Shown: positions 52,008 to 58,953 of the stretch, piece after piece
How the letters are laid out: each line of letters opens with the position of its first letter
Position numbering within the stretch: the stretch's first letter is position 1
IMG/VR virus record: IMGVR_UViG_3300037485_001404
Location: 1 to 64,000 of that record
Source: a virus
Direction: 5' to 3' (one strand)
Length of the DNA: 64,000 bases
Notes under the pieces: generated by a model
What the model was told of the DNA's origin: nothing
The model's input: the letters and a program-made list of their open reading frames with translations, nothing else
The model's database searches: none
Position numbers and translations under genes: made by a program

Positions 52008-53051
52008 ATGATAAGATTGGGGGTATTGTCTCCTTCGCCAATAGATACCACGGGTTTGTTTAGGGTAGGTTGGCCTCTAGCTCTATTACGTAGGCAAACC
52101 CCTAATTTTGTATATACGTACATCAATGAAGTATCCTGGCTATCGGCATCTCAAATTGATGCTTGTATGTTTCAAAGACCGTTTACTCCTGAGCATGTGA
52201 CAATCCTTAATAGGTTCAAAGAAGAAAGTGTTCCGACCTGGATTGAGTATGATGATCTTCTTACCGCAATACCGAAGCACAATCCTTCTTTCGATACTTA
52301 CGGTAAGCCAGACATACTGGAAGCATTGAAAATAATACCTGCTCTGGTAGATATTATTACAGTTACTACCCCTTACCTCAAAGAATGCCTACAATCCCCT
52401 TCAGTGAAAGATGTTAGAGTTGTCCCCAATGCTTGGGATGACTATCATCTTCCGATGGAACAAGAGAAGCACGCGGTCAACAAATCTCTCCGTATCGTAT
52501 GGAGAGGAAGTCCAACACATATTTCCGATCTTGATCTATATGCCGATCCGGTTATTAGACTGCACAAAGAGGATCCAAGCATTCACTGGTTCTTCCTTGG
52601 GTTTAGACCTTGGTTTACTAGACAAATGGAACAAACACACTGCCATGTCTTCGAGAAACCTCTAGATATGGTAGAATACATTAGATTTTTAGGGACTATC
52701 AGACCAGATATTCTCGTAGTACCTTTGACAGATGATCCGTTTAATAGGGCTAAGAGCAATATTGCTTGGATGGAAGCATCCTTTGCAGATGCTGTGACTG
52801 TTGCTCCTGATTTCCCTGAATGGAATAGACCTGGGATTATAAACTACAAGGATTCTATTCTAGATACGCTATCGGATACGATAGTGAACATTGATTCGTT
52901 GAAGCACAATACAAAACTATCCTGGGATTTCATCCAAGAAAATCTTCTTCTCTCCAAGGTTAATTATTTGAGATGGGAAGTGCTGGAAGAAATAATAAGT
53001 AAGAAGAAGCCTATTACGACTTCTTTCTTACCTCTAGGATCGAGACCCTAA
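52008..53051 (+). CDS. GT4-like glycosyltransferase, 347 aa
   Basis: Starts at ATG 52008 after GGAAAGGG. GT-B look: N-terminal MIRLGVLSPSPIDTTGLFRV, a WIEYDDLL acidic motif, then a second domain with RIVWRGSPTHISDLDLYADP and a late SNIAWMEASFADAVTVAPD, equivalent to the E-x7-E nucleotide-sugar loop of GT4 enzymes. Fourth glycosyltransferase-like protein of this block, separated from the others by the lysis genes. Last + gene before the 1.4 kb non-coding region. Confidence 0.7.
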   Translation: MIRLGVLSPSPIDTTGLFRVGWPLALLRRQTPNFVYTYINEVSWLSASQIDACMFQRPFTPEHVTILNRFKEESVPTWIEYDDLLTAIPKHNPSFDTYGKPDILEALKIIPALVDIITVTTPYLKECLQSPSVKDVRVVPNAWDDYHLPMEQEKHAVNKSLRIVWRGSPTHISDLDLYADPVIRLHKEDPSIHWFFLGFRPWFTRQMEQTHCHVFEKPLDMVEYIRFLGTIRPDILVVPLTDDPFNRAKSNIAWMEASFADAVTVAPDFPEWNRPGIINYKDSILDTLSDTIVNIDSLKHNTKLSWDFIQENLLLSKVNYLRWEVLEEIISKKKPITTSFLPLGSRP

Positions 53052-53626
53052 CGCTAAGGAACCATACGGTACTATACCAGAACCTCACCACATCTCAATA
53101 CGCACTACCTCTATTCCACTTTATCGCACAATGCCGTCATGATAACATACAACGCATTACCCTCTCGACACTATAGCATACTTCACCTATTCTTCAAAGT
53201 ATATGATACCACCCTACCTACATAAAACCTCGCTCGACTTCTACGCCACGGGACGGCATCTTACCACTACCGTACCGAACAGCACTCCACTTTACCCTCA
53301 CTCCATGGAACAACACCTAACCAAAGCCCGACCGCATCTCACATCGCTTTATCCGGATAGCAAGTTAAGAGACTATACCTCCATGCCACGAGGCTCGGCT
53401 CGACCACAACCTTACATGACGAAACAATGCTATACCCCAACTGTACGGTCCCGTATAAGATTTCACCTTCTGCAGTACCGATACCAAACCACAACACCAA
53501 ACTACATAACTATGCCGTCACCTTTCCCACCTTATCGGATCTCACCTTTACTTCACGCGAAGAAACTTTACCCCCTACATTAAGGCATCCTAGCTTAATC
53601 TACCTCGACCACAACTAAGTCCACTT

Positions 53627-53707
53627 GACCATCGCCTTACGTCATAATATCCTATCTTGCAGGAACGCAATCCCAGTATACAATGATTCAACACGACCAT
53701 CGCCTTA
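53627..53707. repeat. 13-bp direct repeat pair in the G-poor region
   Basis: GACCATCGCCTTA at 53627-53639 and again at 53695-53707, 68 bases apart. Part of a family of degenerate words in this non-coding region. Confidence 0.85.
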
Positions 53708-54029
53708 TCAAACACTGGTTCATCTTACCATCACACCAATGTACGTGGCTCTACCCCCATCTAATCTTATTGCACCCCACCTCTGCTGGAAAGCACATAG
53801 CGCAGCTTTACCTACACCGCAAGACACGTAACGCAGCATTGCCGCTACCTTGACGAATCGAACAGAACAATACCGCTACTTTATTGCCAGATTACTTGAC
53901 CTCAACCCACCTTTAATAGGCGGTACGTGGCATAACTTTAACGGCACTGGACCAAACCTGGACCAAAGACGAATTTACTCCTAACACATACTACGCGGCT
54001 TTACCTTTACCTGCATTAACCTACTACAC

Positions 54030-54403
54030 CTTCGATTGAAGTTAGTTTACCCCACCTACAACCTCACATCGCTTTATCAAACCAATACTACACTTGACTT
54101 TACCTAGACGAAAAATTCATATTATATCACCGAAACTGCAACCTATTTCACTTTACCGTGGCATTGCGCCAATCCAGTCTACCACAACAACATACCGCAA
54201 AATCCTACCATCACCGAACTGTACCGAAGACAACCATACCCTTACAGAATCCAGCGAAACCAGGCCCGCACTGAAGACAACGAAACCAAACCCTCACTAA
54301 ACTGCACCGTGACAGAAGGTGGCTTAACTCTAACTTTACATCGATGGCTTTAGTGCCACCCTTCGATTGAAGTTAGTTTACCCATCCTACAACCTCACAT
54401 CGC
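54030..54403. repeat. 43-bp near-perfect direct repeat pair
   Basis: Copies at 54030-54072 and 54361-54403 agree at 41 of 43 bases. Each begins CTTCGATTGAAG, which can fold on itself, and ends CCTCACATCGC. A 16-base piece, CTCACATCGCTTTATC, of the first copy (54063-54078) also occurs at 53338-53353. Confidence 0.9.
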
Positions 54404-54477
54404 CTTTCTTATAACAGTCAATCTCCCACAGACTGTTCCCACCAAAATCATCCGGATTCTCCAGTCATTTCAAGCAC

Positions 54478-55326
54478 TTAGAGCCATCCGGGTGGTAAAT
54501 CTTCTTCGTATCCCGGCAATTCTTCCAACTGATAAAGAAATGCGCCTTTGTTTCCACTGCCTCTCCATGATCCTAATCCCTGATTCTTACCAAGGTCTAG
54601 CAATACCTTCAACGCTTCAAATGTAAATGGTGATCCCTTTCTAACTCTAAGCACTGTTCCCATTTCCGTATCCACAGGTAAGACTTCTGAAACAGCGATA
54701 GCAGTCTTTCGCTTGCCCATAACATCAAAGTGAATAGCTCGCTCACAATAAGCGGGATTGCCCTCACTGTCACGAGCAATATCGCGGTCAGGGCGCATAA
54801 ATTCATCAACAGCTTTAAGGTCCAGAGCACCACAACCACCAGCAGCCACTTTAGTCTTGACAATGGATCTATCCTCCGTAGAAAGCATCACTTCGAGATT
54901 AGCCTTGATGTTACCAAGGATCATATGAGTAGACACCATAGGCCAACCCTTTTCATCTCTCATGAAAACTGTTGCCTGCTTTTGAGTTCCTTCTTTTACT
55001 GCTTCATCAAACTCTTTCTCAACGTCTACGATCAACTCCAGCAATTCAGGGATAGTCTCAGGCAAAGCTTCATTCCTTCCAAGTCTTGCTTGAAAGGATC
55101 TGACTATCCCCTGTAGTTCCATTATTTCTTTCTCCACAGCCAATGCACTACCGGAATACTTTGCCAGTGCCTTGGTGACCTTGGCACCGAGCTTGTTGGC
55201 TTTCTCCAATTCTTTCTTGGTCTTAGAGAGGACGTGCTCATTGTAGATCGATGCTTTAGGGCAAGTGCCCAACATGTCTCGGATAAGCTTGAGGCGAAGG
55301 CGATAGTACAGAAAATTCCCAGTCAT
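54478..55326 (-). CDS. RAMP/Cas7-fold-like phage protein, 282 aa
   Basis: Single minus-strand gene with a good AAGGAG site and an upstream TTGACA promoter. The N-terminus (FLYYRLRLKLIRDMLGT) is a beta strand as in RAMP ferredoxin-like folds. The middle has FMRDEKGWPMVSTHMILGNI and a SEVLPVDTEMG-type segment. The C-terminus has QGLGSWRGSGNKGAF, the Gly-rich turn seen at the end of a group of phage proteins that resemble Cas7-like RAMPs. The pattern fits that group in my reading, but no catalytic residue is evident. It stands alone, without cas neighbours. Role unknown; RNA or nucleotide binding is an inference from fold resemblance. Confidence 0.55.
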   Translation of the reverse strand: MTGNFLYYRLRLKLIRDMLGTCPKASIYNEHVLSKTKKELEKANKLGAKVTKALAKYSGSALAVEKEIMELQGIVRSFQARLGRNEALPETIPELLELIVDVEKEFDEAVKEGTQKQATVFMRDEKGWPMVSTHMILGNIKANLEVMLSTEDRSIVKTKVAAGGCGALDLKAVDEFMRPDRDIARDSEGNPAYCERAIHFDVMGKRKTAIAVSEVLPVDTEMGTVLRVRKGSPFTFEALKVLLDLGKNQGLGSWRGSGNKGAFLYQLEELPGYEEDLPPGWL

Positions 55327-55366
55327 AATTGCTCCTTATGCGTTAAGTGACTTCAGAACCGTTTTT

Positions 55367-55394
55367 ACCCTATCACACCCACCGAGGATGTCAA
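55367..55394 (-). promoter_or_regulatory. Promoter for the RAMP-like gene
   Basis: Minus strand: consensus -35 TTGACA (55389-55394), 16-base spacer, -10 TAGGGT (55367-55372), preceded by TGTGA (extended -10-like). The ATG is about 40 bases downstream with AAGGAG before it. Confidence 0.55.
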
Positions 55395-55624
55395 CAGGCA
55401 AAGCTTGGACAGCCAAAATCCCGACCACACTTTGGACACCGCAACCCCTTGATATCATTAGACCGATCCAGGGAGATCTACTATATTGAATGACAAAAAA
55501 GACCCCTTTATCCAATAGTCCTAGCACCAAGGCTGAAATCGATTTGGACCCTATACTGATGCGATCTGCTCGAAAAGATTCAACCTTGAGCCTCTGAACG
55601 CGACAAATTTCAGGGCTTATCTGA

Positions 55625-55640
55625 TTGACCGGCCAGTCAA
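55625..55640. promoter_or_regulatory. Palindromic operator candidate (site 1)
   Basis: TTGACCGGCCAGTCAA is almost fully self-complementary (one mismatched pair). It lies 9 bases upstream of the -35 box at 55650. An 11-base core, CGGCCAGTCAA, is repeated exactly at the palindrome 59979-59997. Shape and length recall TetR-family operators. Confidence 0.5.
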
Positions 55641-55649
55641 GCCACCCTC

Positions 55650-55678
55650 TTGTATTCCACCTTATAACATGCTATGCT
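55650..55678 (+). promoter_or_regulatory. Promoter for the lipoprotein gene cluster
   Basis: -35 TTGTAT (55650-55655), 17-base spacer, -10 TATGCT (55673-55678), followed by the GAGGAG site and ATG 55700. The palindrome at 55625-55640 sits just upstream. Confidence 0.5.
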
Positions 55679-55699
55679 TCTACTATGAGGAGAATTCCA

Positions 55700-56332
55700 A
55701 TGAGAAGACTGTTCGCGATCTTAACGCTTTCTGCCTGTACTAACGCATCTTTAGAACCAGTACCGATAACTTATCCCAGAGCTACTCTACCCTTTCTTAT
55801 CGAGGGTATTCCGTACACAGGTATAGCTGCAGCCCAGAGGAAAACCTCACAGAAGATAACAGTGAACACACAAAAGGATTCACCGTATCTGTTTATGACT
55901 ACCTGCCATAGGGAACAGTTATTTGAACGTCCGGCACTAAACTTCGACTTCACTTATGTGCCCCAGTTCTGGATAGAGAACACATCCTACTGCCTTATAA
56001 AGTTCACAATGATTTCTGCTCAAGGAAAGACCTTGGTTGGATTCATCGATTTGTCCTCAGAAGATGATCTCCCATATCGCCTTCAGTGTAATGGAAGTTC
56101 TACTTCTCCAGTAGGATATTCTATTTGTCAGTCTCGTTCTGGTTTGATACAGAGAATATCATTTGATGTTAGAGTGGTAGTAGAACCAGCAAAGGGATGT
56201 AGTCTACCTGAACCAGACGGCTTCAGCTACAATATCCCTCTATCTTCAGGTTTATGTCTTTATGTGTTCAGGGCTACCGATGGAAGATTTGCTAGATTAA
56301 CTACCTACGGGTACACTGAGGTGCTACCATGA
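55700..56332 (+). CDS. Putative lipoprotein, 210 aa
   Basis: Start at ATG 55700 after GAGGAG (earlier in-frame ATGs lack a site). A short basic n-region and hydrophobic h-region end in a lipobox-like LSAC (MRRLFAILTLSACTNAS), so lipidation and export are likely. The mature part is beta-rich with several cysteine pairs (TTCHREQL, NTSYCLIKF, LQCNG, GYSICQ, GLCLYVF) that could form disulfides outside the membrane. Possibly a lysis or superinfection-exclusion lipoprotein, or a spanin subunit with the next gene. No family recognised. Confidence 0.62.
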   Translation: MRRLFAILTLSACTNASLEPVPITYPRATLPFLIEGIPYTGIAAAQRKTSQKITVNTQKDSPYLFMTTCHREQLFERPALNFDFTYVPQFWIENTSYCLIKFTMISAQGKTLVGFIDLSSEDDLPYRLQCNGSSTSPVGYSICQSRSGLIQRISFDVRVVVEPAKGCSLPEPDGFSYNIPLSSGLCLYVFRATDGRFARLTTYGYTEVLP

Positions 56333-56535
56333 TAGTTCCATTCCTTCCCCTTATTGCGTCAGTGGCCACTTACTTCGTCAACCTATTCATAAAAGACAAA
56401 GCGAAGCAAGAAGAGTACAGACTTAAAGTTCTTCAGGCTGTAGACTCTTACAATGCTACAGCTCTGGATTCAGCAAAGTTAAGGTCAGAGTATGTGAGGT
56501 TGAAAAATAAACTTAAGGCTGGACCTACTACTTAG
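56329..56535 (+). CDS. Small membrane-anchored protein, 68 aa
   Basis: Overlaps the lipoprotein gene by 4 bases. N-terminal hydrophobic segment (FLPLIASVATYFVNLF) then a charged helix (AKQEEYRLKVLQAVDSY). Topology of an inner-membrane i-spanin-like or holin-accessory protein. Given the lipoprotein upstream, a two-component spanin is possible but the order and lengths are not typical. Confidence 0.5.
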   Translation: MIVPFLPLIASVATYFVNLFIKDKAKQEEYRLKVLQAVDSYNATALDSAKLRSEYVRLKNKLKAGPTT

Positions 56536-56549
56536 GGTTTTTGTAGTAT

Positions 56550-56577
56550 ATCGTTTCTATAATTTCTTAGAAACGAT
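56550..56577. promoter_or_regulatory. Perfect 10-bp hairpin between two genes
   Basis: ATCGTTTCTA (56550-56559) and TAGAAACGAT (56568-56577), 8-base loop. No T-run follows on either strand, so it is not a standard terminator. Possibly an operator or RNA stability element before the 121-aa gene. Confidence 0.5.
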
Positions 56578-56608
56578 TGTGGATATCTGTATAAGAGGAG
56601 TGGATATA

Positions 56609-56974
56609 ATGACAAAAGAGACTCATGAACCTATCGGTTCTTTCGGTGTGAATGAAACACTGGAAGTTATTTCCTTTGGGATGCTTACTGCGAAAGGAAT
56701 CGTAGACTCATTGAAGTCGGATGGAAAACTTGATCCGTCAGACTATACCAACTTTCTTCCGGGTCTTATGCAAATACCGGATGCGTTGACAGGGTTGACG
56801 GATATCCCTAATGAGTTGAAAGAACTTTCACCGGAAGAGATGATCCTTATTAGGGACCATATTCTCACTTCACTCCCTGATATCGGTGAGAAGTGGATCG
56901 TTGTCGCCAAGGAGTCTTTCACCATCGGATTCTCAATCCTCAATATCCTTAAGGCGATCAAGAAGACTGCATGA
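56609..56974 (+). CDS. Phage hypothetical protein, 121 aa
   Basis: ATG 56609 chosen after AAGAGGAG; the longer frame has no site. Helical, beginning with a Thr/Glu/Gly opener, with a Gly/Ala helix (VISFGMLTAKGIVDSLKSDG) and an ELSPEEMILIRDHIL segment, and ending in a hydrophobic/basic tail (FSILNILKAIKKTA). The pattern, in which a DG/loop is followed by IPDxL...DIPNELKELSPEE, resembles small unknown proteins of several phages. A membrane association is possible. Function unknown. Closed by a terminator. Confidence 0.6.
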   Translation: MTKETHEPIGSFGVNETLEVISFGMLTAKGIVDSLKSDGKLDPSDYTNFLPGLMQIPDALTGLTDIPNELKELSPEEMILIRDHILTSLPDIGEKWIVVAKESFTIGFSILNILKAIKKTA

Positions 56975-56992
56975 AAGATGCCTCCGTTTTAG

Positions 56993-57027
56993 GGTTCTAC
57001 AATGCTTCTTGTAGGACCTTTTATGTT
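56993..57027 (+). terminator. Rho-independent terminator
   Basis: Stem GGTTCTACAA (56993-57002) with TTGTAGGACC (57009-57018), 10 pairs including one G-U, 6-base loop TGCTTC, then TTTTATGTT (57019-57027). Ends the lipoprotein transcript. Confidence 0.75.
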
Positions 57028-57147
57028 ATAGTCCTTAGTATATTAAAGGTAGAACGAAGTGCCACTAAGATTCCTCATCCTTTCAAACGCCCAATTTAGC
57101 ACGCTGGCAGATTACATCTCCCTATGTAGCTGCCGGAGGTGCGGGGT

Positions 57148-57498
57148 ATGACTCATTTAGATATACTATTAGACAAACGAAAAGAAGCTAGAACTGAGGT
57201 AAAAAGAGTTGAGCAATCCATTGCAGTAGAAGCTTGTCCCCATAAATTAGGACAACTTGTAACCTATACCCATAAAGGTGGAAAGGTTCAAGCTATAATA
57301 ACTCAGATCAGCTTTAGGGTTACTCCTCCTTATTATTACATATCACTGAGTGTTATCAATGAGGACCATACACTGAAGAAACCTAGAAGAGTTTATCGTG
57401 AGAGTAGTTTAACTATACTAGACCTCAAAGATGGAAAGAACGATGCTCTCCTCAAGAAAAGGGTCAAAGAGTTATCGGAGAAAGGATTCATCCTCTAG
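57148..57498 (+). CDS. Hypothetical protein, 116 aa
   Basis: Start ATG 57148 after GGAGG with an 8-base gap. Charged N-terminal helix (ILLDKRKEARTEVKRVEQS), then a beta-rich domain beginning KLGQLVTYTHKGGKVQAII, reminiscent of small SH3/KOW-like barrels, and a helical end. No family recognised. It lies between the terminator and the repeat region. Confidence 0.55.
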   Translation: MTHLDILLDKRKEARTEVKRVEQSIAVEACPHKLGQLVTYTHKGGKVQAIITQISFRVTPPYYYISLSVINEDHTLKKPRRVYRESSLTILDLKDGKNDALLKKRVKELSEKGFIL

Positions 57499-57552
57499 AC
57501 TATCCATAATAGTAACATGGTATATTGTTGTTCCTCCCTAACAACAAGCGAT

Positions 57553-57573
57553 GGTGGGGGAGGGGAGGGGTGG
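57553..57573 (+). other. G-rich tract (possible G-quadruplex)
   Basis: GG T GGGGG A GGGG A GGGG T GG on the + strand; mirrored by a C-rich tract (CCCCC TA CCCC ACA CCCC, 57730-57747) that would be G-rich on the minus strand. The pair brackets the direct repeats. Confidence 0.5.
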
Positions 57574-57589
57574 TATAGGTCTTCCCTTA

Positions 57590-57662
57590 TAAAATAACGC
57601 AGGGCCACCATAATACAGTGTCGTACAAAGAGATTCTTTATGTAAAATAACGCAGGGCCACC
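57590..57662. repeat. 20-bp direct repeat pair
   Basis: TAAAATAACGCAGGGCCACC at 57590-57609 and 57643-57662, identical, starting 53 bases apart. The second copy runs directly into the 24-bp tandem array. Confidence 0.92.
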
Positions 57663-57734
57663 TTGAGAGCGATTTTTTGTACCCCCTTGAGAGCGATTTT
57701 TTGTACCCCCTTGAGAGCGATTTTTTGTACCCCC
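57663..57734. repeat. Three tandem 24-bp repeats (iteron-like)
   Basis: Three identical 24-base units (57663-57686, 57687-57710, 57711-57734), each TTGAGAGCGA, then TTTTTTG, then TACCCCC. Size, copy number and the A/T run resemble initiator-binding iterons of plasmid and phage origins, but no initiator gene is in view. Confidence 0.92.
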
Positions 57735-57879
57735 TACCCCACACCCCTACGCCATCCCACATTACCCTTATCCCGCCATGATATATCTAGGCATAGTATT
57801 ACCTAGTCATAATAATAATTAGTCTTATCCTGCCTTGTCTGATTCTATCCTGATATGACCTGTCAGAATAGACTGTCGG

Positions 57880-57978
57880 GCTAACATCACACCAAAACGT
57901 GATCAAACTTCTTGAGCAATTCCAGCGGGTTTCGCCAAATCACGCGCTAACATCAAGCACACTCCCGCGCTAACATCA
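57880..57978. repeat. Three dispersed GCTAACATCA repeats
   Basis: Ten-base word at 57880-57889, 57946-57955 and 57969-57978, all in the same orientation. The last two are preceded by CGC, giving CGCGCTAACATCA, and are 23 bases apart. Confidence 0.75.
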
Positions 57979-58345
57979 CGCCACTCCCTGATATTAACCA
58001 CCAGTTAAGATCCCCCTTACCTCAACAATTTCCCTAGCTTACACCCTATTCATTCCTTTTATATCCATCTACCCTACATAAGATTTCCTCTATGACCTGA
58101 CCTACATCGCCAGCCGCTCATCATTCCTCCCCTATGATGACTTACCATAGGATATCCTTCACCTTTACCGCCAAGTGTCTAAGCATTTTTTCCTCTCAAC
58201 TCCTTGGACACCTCCATCTAGCCATCCAACACTCTTTCCATTATCAACTACGACACAAAAAGTTATTCACCTTTCACTATTCAACCATCTATTCCTTGTA
58301 CACTACACTTAAACATCAATCGTAATAATTCTACACGGTTAATGT

Positions 58346-58362
58346 TTGGCACGATACCTGCA
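58346..58362 (+). promoter_or_regulatory. Sigma54 (RpoN)-type -24/-12 promoter motif
   Basis: TTGGCACGATACCTGCA matches the YTGGCACGrNNNTTGCW consensus at every fixed position except one, with GG (58348-58349) and GC (58360-58361) at the required 10-base spacing. It faces + and would transcribe toward the gene at 58698. A chance match is possible; no enhancer site was identified. Confidence 0.4.
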
Positions 58363-58602
58363 ATGTGTTTTTTCGATGGCGCAGTATACTCCGGTCATCT
58401 TGGCACCCAACTGATTGCGTGGTTTGGTGTCCTCCCGCATAGCGTAAAGCCAACCGGGAAGTTACTCGTCGACGATGCCCGTTCCTTGCCCCGTCAACAA
58501 AAAGGCGGTCGGTACAGCAACAACCGGGACTAAGCGGAGGAAAGGATAACTCGAAATCCTACTAGGCTATAGGAAAGAGTATATCAAAACTCTTCCTGCT
58601 AT

Positions 58603-58629
58603 GATGAATACAATGCCATTGTATTCATC
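58603..58629. promoter_or_regulatory. 27-base near-perfect palindrome
   Basis: GATGAATACAAT (58603-58614), 3-base centre, ATTGTATTCATC (58618-58629): a perfect 12-bp inverted repeat. The tiny centre favours a DNA operator over an RNA hairpin. Shortly upstream, AGGAAAGAGT and ACTCTTCCT (about 58571-58597) form a second, imperfect inverted repeat. Confidence 0.6.
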
Positions 58630-58697
58630 TCAATGCTGGTATACAACATGCTAGCAGTGAGATGAAACAAGACAATAACGATGAAAAGGATAAGACA

Positions 58698-58943
58698 ATG
58701 TGTTTGATTCTCTGTATCTCTGATGGATTTGGTGTTGAACAATACTGTGGTTTCTTCCATGATGTTGACCTCGATGAATACAATAACGATGATGAAGATG
58801 AAGACTGCGATAACATCTTCTCTCTGTTCAAGGTGAATGATGATGACTGGCTTAACAAAGAGGAGACATGGTTTAATGAATTCCATCCCTCATTCTGGTT
58901 GGCTAGACATGGCAAGGAATTGTGCTTCGGTGACTACGTTTAA
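58698..58943 (+). CDS. Acidic hypothetical protein, 81 aa
   Basis: ATG 58698 chosen over an upstream ATG (58662) because AAGGA lies 7 bases before it. Very acidic centre (DVDLDEYNNDDEDEDCDN), aromatic C-terminal half (WFNEFHPSFWLARHG). DNA-mimic-like charge pattern, as seen in some anti-restriction or inhibitor proteins, but that is only a resemblance in charge. First gene after the control region, so early expression is likely. Confidence 0.55.
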   Translation: MCLILCISDGFGVEQYCGFFHDVDLDEYNNDDEDEDCDNIFSLFKVNDDDWLNKEETWFNEFHPSFWLARHGKELCFGDYV

Positions 58944-58953
58944 GGAGAATGAT

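Larger units (their letters stand above)
53052..54477. other. 1.4 kb non-coding, G-depleted, repeat-bearing region
   Basis: Between the convergent glycosyltransferase (+) and RAMP-like (-) genes. No open frame here looks coding (short, low-complexity, no ribosome sites). The + strand is strikingly poor in G and rich in C/A/T. Short words recur, notably CTTTACC (at least seven copies between 53290 and 54157), GACCATCGCCTTA twice (53627-53639, 53695-53707), and a 43-base near-identical repeat (54030-54072 and 54361-54403). Purpose unknown; candidate roles are replication, packaging or an untranslated RNA read from the minus strand. Confidence 0.75.
55395..55699. other. Intergenic region with divergent promoters and an operator
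   Basis: About 300 bases between two divergent genes. Beyond the promoters and palindrome listed separately, no coding frame or RNA gene was seen; a minus-strand frame at 55336-55530 overlaps the promoter and has no support. Confidence 0.6.
57499..58697. other. 1.2 kb non-coding region with direct repeats, G-tracts and promoter-like motifs
   Basis: No credible gene. From left to right: an 8-bp hairpin TTGTTGTT/AACAACAA (57525-57547); a G-rich tract (57553-57573); two 20-base direct repeats; three tandem 24-base repeats; a C-rich tract (57730-57747); three copies of GCTAACATCA (57880-57889, 57946-57955, 57969-57978); a G-poor stretch (about 58000-58330); then a GC-richer block with a sigma54-like motif, and a 27-base palindrome before the next gene. 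Looks like a replication or control region. Confidence 0.7.

Noticed and set aside
53203-53583. 126-codon + strand frame in the G-poor region
   Set aside because: Composition follows the non-coding bias (few stops because G is rare), no ribosome site, no domain-like sequence.
55336-55530. 64-codon minus-strand frame upstream of the RAMP-like gene
   Set aside because: Overlaps the promoter of that gene and lacks a ribosome site.
56550-56577. Terminator
   Set aside because: Perfect hairpin but no T-run on either strand; kept as a regulatory hairpin.
57663-57734. CRISPR array
   Set aside because: Repeats are directly adjacent with no spacers, and no cas genes are nearby; the Cas4-like protein is a phage recombination-type nuclease.
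57538-57762. Minus-strand open frame with three GYKKSLSR repeats
   Set aside because: The repeats come from the 24-bp DNA repeat, whose length is a multiple of three; no ribosome site and low-complexity ends.
58134-58533. Two ~63-codon + strand frames
   Set aside because: First lies in the G-poor stretch and the second starts just upstream of, and runs through, the sigma54-like motif; neither has a ribosome site or recognisable protein character.
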